Both the position numbers and the translations under genes were made by a program. A DNA stretch of 64,000 nucleotides from Devosia beringensis (GTDB lineage Bacteria > Pseudomonadota > Alphaproteobacteria > Rhizobiales > Devosiaceae). The stretch spans positions 2,131,001-2,195,000 of the forward strand of contig NZ_CP045422.1 in the NCBI RefSeq assembly GCF_014926585.1, in the 5' to 3' direction. Shown here in pieces: positions 36,802-45,441 of this stretch. The notes under the pieces were generated by a model that was given only the letters and a program-made list of their open reading frames with translations, was not told where the DNA came from and ran no database searches. The first letter of the stretch is position 1. Every line of letters begins with the position of its first letter.

Positions 36802-37092
36802 CTAAGCGCGGTCTGCTAAGTCATATGGCCCTGCCGACGGCAATACGTCGATGGCCAGGGCATGCACCCGGTCCTTGAGTTCGGCATCAAGGGTTTCCAT
36901 GACCGCGCGGTGTTGCGCGACGCGACTGAGCCCGTCAAAATGGGCGGTCGCGATTCTGACACGAAAATGGGTTTCACCCCCTTCGCGCCAGCCGGCATGG
37001 CCATGATGGAGCATCGATTCGTCGATCACATCGAGGAAAGCGGGGGCAAACCTGCTGGAGAGCTTGGCAGTGATGGTGTCGGTAACAGACAT
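36802..37092 (-). CDS. BolA family protein
   Basis: This 96-residue protein has the BolA fold: ITAKLSSRFAPAFLDVIDES, an invariant-histidine stretch ETHFRVRIATAHFDGLSRVA, then HRAVMETLDAELKDRVHALA. BolA proteins pair with monothiol glutaredoxins in iron-sulfur handling or act as small transcription factors. It lies divergent from the J-domain gene with a 45-bp gap, an arrangement conserved in this order. Confidence 0.95.
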   Translation of the reverse strand: MSVTDTITAKLSSRFAPAFLDVIDESMLHHGHAGWREGGETHFRVRIATAHFDGLSRVAQHRAVMETLDAELKDRVHALAIDVLPSAGPYDLADRA

Positions 37093-37137
37093 CGGTCGGG
37101 CACTTTCTGAATGATCTGAGGCAAGTAATTAGGCGCA

Positions 37138-37779
37138 ATGAAACCGCAATCCAAGATCTTCGATACCATTCGCATCCGGCCGCGCCGCGAGGAAAAGCCC
37201 GCGCCCATCGAGCACCTGTGCGAGTGGGAAGGCTGCAACAAGGCCGGCGAGTACAAGGCGCCCAAGGGCAAGAGCCGCGAGGCCAAGCGAACCGAGGGTG
37301 AATATCACCGGTTCTGCCTGGAACACGTGCGCCACTACAATACCGCCTTCAACTTCTTTGCCGGCATGGAAAAGGACGAGCTCGACGTGGCGCTGACCCA
37401 GCCGCCCAAGGCCGAGAGCCGTTCGAGCTTTGCCACCGGCAATCCGGGCGTGCGGCCACGCGCCGCGGCCACGGCCGGCATGCGCCCGGGCGACCGCTAT
37501 GGCGATCCGTTTGGCGTCTTTGCCAAATACCGGCATCGCCAGGCGCAGAAGCCGGTCGAGGAGCGGGTCAAGCCGCTCAACGAGAATGATCGCCGGGCGC
37601 TCGAAACGCTGGGCATTATCGGGCCGGCCAAGACCGAGCAGATCAAGAGCGCCTACAAGACGCTGGTGAAGATCCACCATCCCGATGCCAATGGCGGCGA
37701 CAAATCGTCCGAAGAACGGCTGCGCACCATTATCGCGGCCTATAGCCACCTCAAGAAAATGGGCTTTGTCGGCACCTAG
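37138..37779 (+). CDS. J-domain (DnaJ-like) protein
   Basis: This 213-residue protein has an unusual N-terminal part with paired cysteines (IEHLCEWEGCNKAGEYKAPK) and a C-terminal J-domain: ALETLGIIGPAKTEQIKSAY, then KTLVKIHHPDANGG with the HPD motif that stimulates DnaK. The J-domain is at the C-terminus, as in a rhizobial family found next to bolA and cobST. It may bring DnaK to the cobaltochelatase subunits, but this is inferred from location only. Confidence 0.92.
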   Translation: MKPQSKIFDTIRIRPRREEKPAPIEHLCEWEGCNKAGEYKAPKGKSREAKRTEGEYHRFCLEHVRHYNTAFNFFAGMEKDELDVALTQPPKAESRSSFATGNPGVRPRAAATAGMRPGDRYGDPFGVFAKYRHRQAQKPVEERVKPLNENDRRALETLGIIGPAKTEQIKSAYKTLVKIHHPDANGGDKSSEERLRTIIAAYSHLKKMGFVGT

Positions 37780-37879
37780 GCTTGCCGGAGCGGTGGCTAC
37801 CGCACCCATCGCAATGCTGCTATAGAGCCGCCGAGCTTTCTGCCCACCCCGCCTCGTTTTTTTCGCCAAGAGTCCTGCC

Positions 37880-38863
37880 ATGACTGAGTACACCAATCTG
37901 CCCGACACCGAATATTCGGCCCGGGAGCTGTTCGGCATCGATACCGACATGAAGGTGATGGGTTACGCGGAGGCCAACAGCCATGTGCCGCCGATCGATC
38001 CCGATTATCTGTTCGATCGCAATACCACGCTGGCCATCCTGGCCGGCTTTGCCTTCAACCGCCGCGTCATGGTGCAGGGCTATCACGGCACCGGCAAGTC
38101 GACCCATATCGAGCAGGTCGCGGCCCGGCTGAACTGGCCGCTGGTGCGCGTCAACCTCGACAGCCATGTCAGCCGTATCGATCTCGTCGGCAAGGACGCC
38201 ATCGTGCTCAAGGACGGCAAGCAGATCACCGAATTCCGCGACGGCATTCTCCCCTGGGCGGTGCAGAACAATGTCGCGCTGGTGTTTGACGAATATGACG
38301 CCGGCCGGCCGGACGTGATGTTCGTGATCCAGCGCGTGCTCGAAGTTGCCGGTCGCCTGACCCTGCTCGACCAGAACCGGGTCATCGTGCCGCATCCGGC
38401 GTTCCGCCTGTTCTCGACCACCAATACGATTGGTCTGGGCGATACGTCGGGGCTCTATCACGGCACCCAGCAGATCAACCAGGGCCAGATGGACCGCTGG
38501 AGCCTGGTGACCACGCTCAACTACCTGCCGCATGACAAGGAAGTCGGCATCGTGCTGGCCAAGAACAAGGCCTATGCCGAAACCGAAAAGGGCCGCAAGC
38601 TCGTCTCCAACATGGTGCGGCTGGCCGATCTGACGCGTTCGGCCTTCATGAATGGCGATCTGTCGACCGTGATGAGCCCGCGTGCGGTGATCACCTGGGC
38701 GGAAAACGCCACCATCTTTGGCGGCGATATCGGCTTTGCCTTCCGCCTGACCTTCCTCAACAAGTGCGATGAACTGGAGCGCCCCGTGGTCGCCGAGTTC
38801 TATCAGCGCGTGTTCGGCGAAGATCTGCCGGAATCGTCCGCCAATCTGGCCGTCACGGCCTAG
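37880..38863 (+). CDS. cobS: Cobaltochelatase subunit CobS (AAA+ ATPase)
   Basis: This 327-residue MoxR-like AAA+ protein has Walker [10 protein letters not shown] (67-75), Walker [16 protein letters not shown], and [20 protein letters not shown]. CobS with CobT forms the ATPase chaperone that drives CobN to insert cobalt into hydrogenobyrinic acid a,c-diamide in aerobic vitamin B12 synthesis. The length equals typical CobS. The gene is separated from cobT by about 230 bp of palindromic repeats rather than being directly coupled. Confidence 0.98.
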   Translation: MTEYTNLPDTEYSARELFGIDTDMKVMGYAEANSHVPPIDPDYLFDRNTTLAILAGFAFNRRVMVQGYHGTGKSTHIEQVAARLNWPLVRVNLDSHVSRIDLVGKDAIVLKDGKQITEFRDGILPWAVQNNVALVFDEYDAGRPDVMFVIQRVLEVAGRLTLLDQNRVIVPHPAFRLFSTTNTIGLGDTSGLYHGTQQINQGQMDRWSLVTTLNYLPHDKEVGIVLAKNKAYAETEKGRKLVSNMVRLADLTRSAFMNGDLSTVMSPRAVITWAENATIFGGDIGFAFRLTFLNKCDELERPVVAEFYQRVFGEDLPESSANLAVTA

Positions 38864-38864
38864 A

Positions 38865-38908
38865 GCGTTTTCAGCAAGAGTGTCGTCACTCTTGCGGTTC
38901 GAAAACGC
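38865..38908. repeat. Palindromic repeat behind cobS (GCGTTTTC...GAAAACGC)
   Basis: GCGTTTTC-AGCAAGAGTG (38865-38882) and CACTCTTGC-GGTTC-GAAAACGC (38887-38908) form a long imperfect hairpin around TCGT, starting at the cobS stop. The AGCGTTTTC-AGCAA...GAAAACGCGACAAA pattern resembles the abundant short palindromic intergenic repeats of Rhizobiales. It may also end the cobS transcript. Confidence 0.65.
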
Positions 38909-38921
38909 GACAAACCAGGGA

Positions 38922-38965
38922 CCTGGAGTGTTTCGCCGTTCAGCGAAACGGTGAGACGCTCCAGG
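38922..38965. repeat. Nested inverted repeat CCTGGAG...CTCCAGG
   Basis: An inner hairpin GTTTCGC-CGTTCA-GCGAAAC (38930-38949) lies inside an outer pair CCTGGAG (38922-38928) and CTCCAGG (38959-38965). It is the second palindrome of the cobS-cobT gap. Confidence 0.6.
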
Positions 38966-38984
38966 CACCGCCCGCACGGCCTCG

Positions 38985-39062
38985 TGGTTCGACAAGCTCA
39001 CCATGGGGCCTACTGTGAATTCTGCGATATTCCGTAGACCTCATGGTGAGCTTGTCGAACCA
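38985..39062. repeat. REP-like inverted pair TGGTTCGACAAGCTCACCAT
   Basis: Two copies of a 24-bp element, 38985-39008 and inverted 39039-39062, match at 23 of 24 bases. Weaker pairing extends both arms inward (GGCCTAC with GTAGACC). Copies of this TTCGACAAGCTCACCAT element are common in intergenic regions of many alphaproteobacteria. No transposase gene is near. Confidence 0.75.
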
Positions 39063-39091
39063 TGGGGTCGCGGGCACTGAACCGGTAGACC

Positions 39092-40978
39092 ATGGCACAA
39101 CCACCGCGCAGCAAAGCCAACAAGCCCGACCAGACCCAGGTGTTCAAATCCGCCATGGGGGCAACGGTGCGCGCCATCGGGGCCAAGCCCGATCTCGAGG
39201 TCACCTTCACCGCCGACCGGCCATTGCTGACCAGCGACAAGGCGCGGCTGGCCAATCTGCCGCGGCTGCCGACGCGGCGCGACATTGCCATTGCCCGCGG
39301 CCAGGGCGACGCCATGGCCATGCGCCTGGCCAGCCACGATCCGGAAGCCCATCGCAAGCGGGCGCCGATGGATGCCACCGCCCGCGCCGCCTTTGATGCG
39401 CTCGAACAGGCGCGCGTCGAGGCCCTGGGCTGCGTGCGCATGCCCGGCATGGTCGGCAATATCGGGGAAATGCTGGAAGACCGGCTCTTCCGCGCCAATT
39501 TCGCCGAGGTCGACGACAAGGGCGATGCCCCGATCGCCGAGGCCCTGGGCCTGCTGCTGCGCGAAAAGCTGGCGGGTGTCCCCATTCCGCCCTCGGGCCA
39601 TGCGCTGGTCGAACTCTGGCGCAAGGAGATCGAGGACAAGGGCGGCAAGTCGCTCGATGCGCTGCTGACCCGCTATGAGGATCAGGACGAGTTCTCGCGC
39701 GCCGCCAAGGCGCTGCTGCGCGACCTCAACCTCGTGCCCGAAAGCGAGCTCAACGATCCCGACGATGCCGACGAGGATGATGGCGACGATCAGCAGCCCG
39801 ACCAGGGCGATGCGTCCGACCAGTCCCCCGAACAGGGCGAGGGCGAGAACGACAGCCAGGACAGCGAGCAGGACGAGCAGACCGGCGACAGCGAGGAAAC
39901 CGGCGATGTCGACGGCATGGAATCGGACATGGCCGATACCGATGACGACGCTGCCGCCGATGCTGGCGAGGATGCACCCATGCCGCCCCCCGGCAAGGAT
40001 GGCGGCACCGAGCTCTCCAACCAGTTCAACTACAAGGTCTTCACCAACAAGTTCGACGAGATCGTCAAGGCAAGCGAGCTGTGCCCGCCCGACGAGCTCG
40101 ACCAGCTGCGCGCGCTGCTCGACAAGCAGCTGGAAAACCTGGCCGGCGCCGTGGCGCGGCTGGCCAACAAGCTGCAGCGCCGCCTGATGGCCAAGCAGAA
40201 CCGGAGCTGGCAGTTCGACCTCGAAGAGGGCCTGCTCGATACGGCGCGGCTGACCCGTGTGGTCACCGATCCGATGCAGGCGCTCAGCTTCAAGGTCGAG
40301 AACGATACCGATTTCCGCGACACCGTGGTGACGCTGCTGATCGACAATTCCGGCTCGATGCGCGGCAGGCCCATCACCATTGCCGCCATCTGCGGCGACA
40401 TTCTCGCGCGCACGCTCGAGCGCTGCGGCGTCAAGGTGGAAATCCTGGGCTTTACCACCCGCGCTTGGAAGGGCGGCAAGAGCCGCGAAGCCTGGCTCGA
40501 GGCCGGCCGGCCGGCGAATCCGGGCCGCGTCAACGATGTGCGCCACATCATCTACAAGGCGGCCGAAGAGCCGTGGCGCCATGCGCGGCGCAATCTGGGC
40601 CTGATGATGCGCGAAGGCCTGCTCAAGGAAAATATCGACGGCGAGGCGCTCGAATGGGCGCGCAAGCGGCTGATGGCCCGGCCCGAGGCACGGCGCATCC
40701 TGATGGTGATTTCCGATGGCGCGCCGGTCGATGACAGCACCCAGTCGGTCAATGCCGGCAATTACCTCGAAGCCCATCTGCGCCAGGTGATCGAGGATAT
40801 CGAAACGCGCTCGCCGATCCAGCTGGTCGCTGTGGGCATCGGCCATGACGTGACGCGCTATTATCGTCGCGCCGTGACGCTGCTCGATGCCGAGGAGCTG
40901 GCGGGCGCGCTGACCGACGAGCTGGCGGCCCTCTTTGATGAGGAACTGCCCGGCCAGACGCGCCGCCGCGGACGGTGA
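39092..40978 (+). CDS. cobT: Cobaltochelatase subunit CobT
   Basis: This 628-residue protein has a conserved N-terminal part, a long acidic linker (residues ~210-300, rich in D, E, Q and S, for example [19 protein letters not shown]), and a C-terminal von Willebrand A domain with metal site [11 protein letters not shown] (Asp at about 418). It partners with CobS and CobN in cobalt insertion during aerobic B12 synthesis. The length and acidic linker are typical. The 3' end touches the next gene (TGATG). Confidence 0.98.
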   Translation: MAQPPRSKANKPDQTQVFKSAMGATVRAIGAKPDLEVTFTADRPLLTSDKARLANLPRLPTRRDIAIARGQGDAMAMRLASHDPEAHRKRAPMDATARAAFDALEQARVEALGCVRMPGMVGNIGEMLEDRLFRANFAEVDDKGDAPIAEALGLLLREKLAGVPIPPSGHALVELWRKEIEDKGGKSLDALLTRYEDQDEFSRAAKALLRDLNLVPESELNDPDDADEDDGDDQQPDQGDASDQSPEQGEGENDSQDSEQDEQTGDSEETGDVDGMESDMADTDDDAAADAGEDAPMPPPGKDGGTELSNQFNYKVFTNKFDEIVKASELCPPDELDQLRALLDKQLENLAGAVARLANKLQRRLMAKQNRSWQFDLEEGLLDTARLTRVVTDPMQALSFKVENDTDFRDTVVTLLIDNSGSMRGRPITIAAICGDILARTLERCGVKVEILGFTTRAWKGGKSREAWLEAGRPANPGRVNDVRHIIYKAAEEPWRHARRNLGLMMREGLLKENIDGEALEWARKRLMARPEARRILMVISDGAPVDDSTQSVNAGNYLEAHLRQVIEDIETRSPIQLVAVGIGHDVTRYYRRAVTLLDAEELAGALTDELAALFDEELPGQTRRRGR

Positions 40979-41970
40979 TGATACGCCGGCCGGCCATTCT
41001 TGCCTTGGTGCTGCTGGCGGGGTTGCCACCCCTCCAGGCAGCCGAGGTGGCGGTCACGGCCACGCAATTGCCCTCCTTTGGCGAGATCGCGCTGGACGCC
41101 CCGGTCGGCGGGCTGGTGTTCCGCGGCGGGGTGGCGCTGGTGGCGCAGGACGACACCTTTGGCGGCCTTTCGGGCATGGCCTTTACCGGCCCCAACCAGC
41201 AGGTCAGCTTCGTTTCCGATCGCGGCAGCTTCGTCACCGGCCACCTCGCCTATGACGATGCCAACCGGCTGTTCGGCCTGATCGGGGTGACGGTCGAGCC
41301 GATGCAGAATTCCAAGGGCGCCGCCCTGCCGCGGCAATATGCCAAGGATGCCGAGGGTATCGACACCATCTACCGCAATGGCGAAGCGGTGGCAGTGCGG
41401 GTGGCCTTCGAGCATCTGACGCGGGTGGCCGATTTCGACCTTACTGCCGGCATTCCGGGTGGTGCGGCGCGCGAGGTGGCGCTGCCCGACTGGCTGAGCG
41501 AGTTGCGCACCAATGCTTCGCTCGAATCAGTGTGCATTGCCCCGCCCGCCTCGCCCATTGCCGGCTCGACACTGTTGCTGGCCGAAGACCGCGATGACGG
41601 CGCCGGCAATCACAGCGCCTGGCTGCTGGGCCAGACCGACAGGGGCGCGCTCAGCTATCAGGCGCATGAAGGGGTCTATCCCACCGACTGCGCTTTCCTG
41701 CCCAATGGCGATCTGCTGGTGCTGGAGCGCGGCATATCCATGCTGGCTTTCAACATGGCCGTTCGGCTGGTGCCGGCGGCCGATGTGCGGCCCGGAAACG
41801 TGATGGAAGGGGCGCTGCTGCTGTCGGCCAGCGGCAATGCCATCGACAATATGGAGGCCCTGGCCGTGCATAGCGCACCCGGCGGGGAGACCCGGATCAT
41901 CATCGGTTCTGACAATAATTTCAACGACTGGCAGCGCAGCCTGCTGCTCGAATTTGCCCTGGGCGAGTAA
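40978..41970 (+). CDS. Esterase-like/phytase-like family secreted protein
   Basis: This 330-residue protein has a signal peptide (ILALVLLAGLPPLQA, then AEVAVTATQ) and matches the family annotated as esterase-like activity of phytase: GGLSGMAFTGPNQQVSFVSD, KDAEGIDTIYRNGEAVAVRV, NASLESVCIAP, and NMEALAVHSAPGGETRIIIG, expected to fold as a beta-propeller. The actual substrate is unknown. The ATG overlaps the cobT stop by one base, so it is coupled to cobT, as in several relatives. Confidence 0.85.
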   Translation: MIRRPAILALVLLAGLPPLQAAEVAVTATQLPSFGEIALDAPVGGLVFRGGVALVAQDDTFGGLSGMAFTGPNQQVSFVSDRGSFVTGHLAYDDANRLFGLIGVTVEPMQNSKGAALPRQYAKDAEGIDTIYRNGEAVAVRVAFEHLTRVADFDLTAGIPGGAAREVALPDWLSELRTNASLESVCIAPPASPIAGSTLLLAEDRDDGAGNHSAWLLGQTDRGALSYQAHEGVYPTDCAFLPNGDLLVLERGISMLAFNMAVRLVPAADVRPGNVMEGALLLSASGNAIDNMEALAVHSAPGGETRIIIGSDNNFNDWQRSLLLEFALGE

Positions 41971-42290
41971 CCGCGAACCCGCAGCGCCACAGCATGGCCA
42001 CAGTGAATCGCGCGGGCAATAGTGGCGGATCGGTCACTGATTCGTAGTTTTTGATTTTGCTGTATTTTTGTGCTATGGTCTTGATCAATGCAGTTAAGCC
42101 CGTCACCCAGCCCGTGCCCCAAGGCACGATTTTTTTGACAACATCGCAGGATGCACGCACACCGGGAAGAAGCGGACCTGGTGCTCGTGGGGCTTGTTTG
42201 CGCGCGGCGTTCCGTTTGAACGCCAACAAGTAGAAATGGACGGTCCTATCCGCCGGGAACTGTCCGTTTGGGGCGTTAACAAGGAGTGCC
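41971..42290 (+). promoter_or_regulatory. carD promoter and structured leader
   Basis: A good sigma-70-type promoter is visible: TTGATT (42051-42056), 17 bp, TATGGT (42074-42079). The leader of about 205 nt contains a terminator-like hairpin CGTGCC-CCAA-GGCACG followed by A and T7 (42113-42136). A larger stem follows, made of AACGCC/GGCGTT (42219-42224 with 42272-42277) and AAATGGACGG/CTGTCCGTTT (42234-42243 with 42260-42269). It ends just before the ribosome site AAGGAG (42281-42286). Confidence 0.6.
42113..42136 (+). terminator. Terminator-like hairpin inside the carD leader
   Basis: CGTGCC (42113-42118) and GGCACG (42123-42128) close a CCAA loop and are followed by A-T7. It sits about 30-50 nt after the predicted start of transcription, so it could attenuate carD or release a ~50-nt RNA. 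Confidence 0.55.
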
Positions 42291-42860
42291 GTGAATATGG
42301 TAGCCAAGAAGACACAGCAGCGGCTTGGGTTCAAGACGGGCGAATATGTTGTTTACCCGGCGCATGGCGTCGGCGTGATCGTCTCGATCGAAGAACAGGA
42401 AGTTGCCGGTCTGGTCCTTGAGTTGTTCGTCATCAGCTTCGAGCAGGACAAGCTGACGTTGCGCGTCCCCGTCGCCAAGATCAAGTCCGTCGGCATGCGC
42501 AAGCTGGCCGAAGAAGACATGGTCGTGCAGGCCCTGACCACCGTGACCGGCCGCGCCCGCGTCAAGCGCACCATGTGGTCGCGTCGGGCCCAGGAATATG
42601 AAGCCAAGATCAATTCGGGCGATCTGATCGCCATCTCCGAAGTCGTGCGTGATCTCTATCGCTCCGACGAGCAGCCCGAGCAGTCCTATTCGGAACGCCA
42701 GCTGTTCGAGCAGGCCATGGATCGCATGAGCCGCGAAATCGGCGTCGTCAATCGTCTGACGCTGACCGAGGCCGTGCAGCTGATCGAAAAGAACCTCGCC
42801 AAGTCGCCCAAGCGCAGCAAGGATGCCGCCGCCGAGAGCGACGAGGAAGCTGCCGCCTAA
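42291..42860 (+). CDS. carD: CarD family transcriptional regulator
   Basis: This 189-residue protein has the CarD/CdnL RNA-polymerase-interacting domain: FKTGEYVVYPAHGVGVIVSI at the N-terminus, KLTLRVPVAKIKSVGMRKLA, then a helical DNA-contacting part (RAQEYEAKINSGDLIAISEV, YSERQLFEQAMDRM). CarD proteins stabilise the open promoter complex at rRNA and housekeeping promoters. The start is GTG 42291 (AAGGAG 4 nt upstream) or ATG 42297 (10 nt). The acidic tail is short. A strong terminator follows. Confidence 0.96.
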   Translation: MNMVAKKTQQRLGFKTGEYVVYPAHGVGVIVSIEEQEVAGLVLELFVISFEQDKLTLRVPVAKIKSVGMRKLAEEDMVVQALTTVTGRARVKRTMWSRRAQEYEAKINSGDLIAISEVVRDLYRSDEQPEQSYSERQLFEQAMDRMSREIGVVNRLTLTEAVQLIEKNLAKSPKRSKDAAAESDEEAAA

Positions 42861-42886
42861 GGCGCTCTTCCATGTTCCAAAAGTGC

Positions 42887-42914
42887 AAGGGCCGGTGGAA
42901 ACACCGGCCCTTTT
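42887..42914 (+). terminator. Intrinsic terminator of carD
   Basis: AAGGGCCGGTG (42887-42897) and CACCGGCCCTT (42902-42912) form a perfect 11-bp stem with a GAAA tetraloop, followed by a T-rich run (TTTTGTTT). Confidence 0.92.
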
Positions 42915-43000
42915 GTTTGGCGGAAATGCTGCGCTCAAGGTTAGCAGCCTGCTAGCATTTTTTCGCAATAGGGGGTGTCCGATCGAATCGGGTGAGACGG

Positions 43001-43393
43001 CTAGAGCCGGCTCATGGCATCGGGCAGCAGCACCACGCTTTCCTGCTCATTGGGGTCGGTTCGCGCAATTAGCGCGCGGGCCGGGCGGTCGGTCGGGTTG
43101 AACGGCTGATGCGGCACACCGGCCGGGATATAGACGTAATCCCCCTCGCGGACCTCATCGAGAAACTCCAGATTGGGCCCGTGATAGAACGAGGTCGAGC
43201 CCTCGAGCTGGAAGATCGCGGTTTCATGGCTTTCGTGGAAATGCGGCTTGGCCTTGCCACCCGGCGGCAGCACCAGCATATGCATGCAGATCCCCGTGCT
43301 GCCGGCACTTTCGGCCGAAACGCCGGCGAAATAATCCATGCCCTGTTTGCCGTGAAAGCCCGCCCCGCCGCGGATAACCCTGCATTGCGCCAT
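43001..43393 (-). CDS. Cupin domain protein
   Basis: This 130-residue single cupin has the metal-binding motifs KAKPHFHESHETAIFQLEGS and GDYVYIPAGVPHQPFNP. Such small cupins bind a metal and may be dioxygenases, isomerases or sugar-binding proteins; the reaction is not clear. ATG 43393 has GGGGAG 6 nt upstream. A longer frame from 43441 lacks a ribosome site. It is followed after 62 bp by nothing on the same strand, so it looks monocistronic or co-transcribed with the methyltransferase gene upstream. Confidence 0.88.
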   Translation of the reverse strand: MAQCRVIRGGAGFHGKQGMDYFAGVSAESAGSTGICMHMLVLPPGGKAKPHFHESHETAIFQLEGSTSFYHGPNLEFLDEVREGDYVYIPAGVPHQPFNPTDRPARALIARTDPNEQESVVLLPDAMSRL

Positions 43394-43455
43394 CTGCTGC
43401 TCCCCAAGTTGCGCCTGTCCAGACGGGCAGTCTGCGCGCATTTTCGCCTCGGGAG

Positions 43456-44304
43456 CTAGTCCTTTTCGCTGCTGTCGTGGCGGGCCAGGGCATCGCCCAG
43501 GCGGGTGGTAGCACTGCCGGGTTTGAGCGGCTGCTGCTGGCTTTCATGGGGCGCCCAGCCAGAGAGCCAGACGATCTCGAGTGTGGCACGGACCCTGCCA
43601 TCGGGGTCGGCGTCGCGCTCGGCATAGCTCTGCGCCGCGGCGGCCAGCAGGGCTTTTGTGGCCGGGCGGCGCGAGCGGTCGGCCAGGGGATTGGCGGCGC
43701 CGAGCGCCTTGAGTTCGGCCATCAGGGCGAAGGGGCTGGAATAGCGCACCAGATGGGTTTCGACATCGGCGACGGGCAGCGCCAAGCCCGCCCGCTGCAG
43801 CAGGGCGCCACCATCGCGCACCTGCAGCATGGGGGCGACGCGGGCCGAGGCGCCGCCGGAAACCATTGAATCGGCAGCCAGAAATGCCTCGCGCAGCTCG
43901 GTCAGCGTCTCGCCGCCCAGGGCGGCCACCAGCAGCAGGCCATCGGGGGCCAGCCGGGCGCGCAGGCGGGCCAGATAGCCGGGCACGTCGTTGACGGCCT
44001 GCAGGTGCAGCAGCGAGACGATCAGGTCATAGTTATCCCCGGCCAAAGCCGGCATGTCATCATGGCCCGCAAAGGCGGCATGGCGCTCGAAGGGGAAGCG
44101 GGCGCTGGCGGTCTGACCGAATTGAGGGAGCTTATCGACATCGGGGCCGATGATGGCGGCGCGGGGAAAGGCGCGGATCAGCGCGGCGAGGCGATCCTCG
44201 AGGTCGGCCAGCACCAGATCGGTGACGAAGTCGCTGCCGCCGGGGCGCCGCGCCAGATGCCGGGCGACCAGGGCGGTATCGAAGATTGACGGTGGCTGGC
44301 TCAT
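43456..44304 (-). CDS. SAM-dependent methyltransferase-like protein (NDUFAF5/BioC-like)
   Basis: This 282-residue protein starts with the typical SIFDTALVARHLARRPGGSD and has YDLIVSLLHLQAVNDVPGYL and DGLLLVAALGGETLTELREA, features of the NDUFAF5-like branch found next to comF in alphaproteobacteria. Human NDUFAF5 hydroxylates an arginine of complex I subunit NDUFS7; a similar role in complex I assembly is a fair guess but unproven. The classic glycine-rich SAM loop is weak here. It is divergent from comF. Confidence 0.85.
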   Translation of the reverse strand: MSQPPSIFDTALVARHLARRPGGSDFVTDLVLADLEDRLAALIRAFPRAAIIGPDVDKLPQFGQTASARFPFERHAAFAGHDDMPALAGDNYDLIVSLLHLQAVNDVPGYLARLRARLAPDGLLLVAALGGETLTELREAFLAADSMVSGGASARVAPMLQVRDGGALLQRAGLALPVADVETHLVRYSSPFALMAELKALGAANPLADRSRRPATKALLAAAAQSYAERDADPDGRVRATLEIVWLSGWAPHESQQQPLKPGSATTRLGDALARHDSSEKD

Positions 44305-44336
44305 GGTGACTTGCGGCCGGTTGCGAAAATGGCACT

Positions 44337-45146
44337 ATGGCCCGCGTTATGGAGAGCGCCGAGGGGCTTGTCAAAAGCGGGATGTGGCGCCGCAGCCTTG
44401 TGGGCGGGGCGCGGTGGCTCGGTCATGGCCTGCTCGATCTGCTTTATCCCCCGGTCTGCCTGCATTGTGACGGGCCCATAGCGACGCCCGATACGCTCTG
44501 TCCGGGGTGTTTTTCCCGGTTGCGGCCGATCACCGCGCCGTTTTGTCCCCGGCTCGGCCTGCCCTTTGCCGTATGGCTGGGCGATGATGTGCTTTCGGCC
44601 GAGGCGCTGAGCGATCCGCCCCCCTTTGGTCGCGCCCGGGCGGCCGTGGTCTATGGGCCAGTGGCCAGCGCGATCGTGTCGCGCCTCAAATATGGCGACC
44701 GGCCCGAGCTGGCGCGGTTCTGCGCGCGGCTGATGGCCGGGGCGGGCCATGAATTGTGGGCGGACAAGCCGGTGCTGGTGCCGGTGCCCTTGCATCCGGC
44801 GCGGCAGCGGGCGCGGCGTTATAACCAGTCCTATGAACTGGCCGTCATGCTGGGCCGGTTCACCGGCCTATCCGTCGATGCGGGCCTGGTGCAGCGCATT
44901 CGCAAGACGCGCCAGCAGGTGGGGTTGAGCGGGGATGGGCGGCAGCGGAACGTGGCGGGGGCCTTTGCCGTTTCCCCGCATGTCCTGGCGCGCGCGGCGG
45001 GGAAGCGGGTCGTGCTGGTCGACGATGTCTATACCACCGGCGCCACGACCAAGGCGGTGACCCGGACCCTGTTCAAGGCTGGGGTGAAGAGTGTCGATGT
45101 CGTGACTTTTGCCCGCGTTGTCATTGGCGATGACATACCCATATAA
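44337..45146 (+). CDS. ComF family protein (phosphoribosyltransferase-like)
   Basis: This 269-residue protein has an N-terminal zinc-finger-like part (YPPVCLHCDGPI, TLCPGCFSRL) and a C-terminal PRTase domain with LKYGDRPELARFCARLM, LVPVPLHPARQRARRYNQSY and the PRPP loop VVLVDDVYTTGATT. ComF proteins are linked to DNA uptake in competent bacteria but are widespread and may act in nucleotide or DNA processing. The gene heads a run with grxC, a nitrilase and DUF1178. Confidence 0.94.
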   Translation: MARVMESAEGLVKSGMWRRSLVGGARWLGHGLLDLLYPPVCLHCDGPIATPDTLCPGCFSRLRPITAPFCPRLGLPFAVWLGDDVLSAEALSDPPPFGRARAAVVYGPVASAIVSRLKYGDRPELARFCARLMAGAGHELWADKPVLVPVPLHPARQRARRYNQSYELAVMLGRFTGLSVDAGLVQRIRKTRQQVGLSGDGRQRNVAGAFAVSPHVLARAAGKRVVLVDDVYTTGATTKAVTRTLFKAGVKSVDVVTFARVVIGDDIPI

Positions 45147-45178
45147 GTACAAATACCCGCAACGATGGGAGAATTTCC

Positions 45179-45433
45179 TTGGCTACTATCGAAATCTATA
45201 CCACCCCGACCTGCCCCTATTGCCACGCCGCCAAGACGCTGCTGGCCGACAAGGGCGCCGACTATACCGAGATCACCGTGCTCGACCCGGCCTTGCGCGA
45301 AACCATGACGCAGCGCGCCCATGGCCGCCGCACCGTGCCGCAGATCTTCATCGATGATGCCCATATCGGGGGCTATGACGACATGGCGGCGCTGGACCGG
45401 CGCGGTGGTCTCGATCCGCTGCTGGCGCGCTAG
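45179..45433 (+). CDS. grxC: Glutaredoxin 3
   Basis: This 84-residue dithiol glutaredoxin has the active site CPYC (12-15), TVPQIFID with the cis-proline and GGYDDMAALDRRGGL for glutathione binding. It reduces disulfides and ribonucleotide reductase with glutathione in the cytoplasm. The start is a TTG at 45179-45181, supported by GGGAGA 7 nt upstream and by the family length; no ATG is available at that point. Confidence 0.97.
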   Translation: MATIEIYTTPTCPYCHAAKTLLADKGADYTEITVLDPALRETMTQRAHGRRTVPQIFIDDAHIGGYDDMAALDRRGGLDPLLAR

Positions 45434-45441
45434 GCCACAGG

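Noticed and set aside
37780..37879. Cobalamin riboswitch upstream of cobS
   Set aside because: The 100-bp gap is too short and lacks the conserved B12-box pattern.
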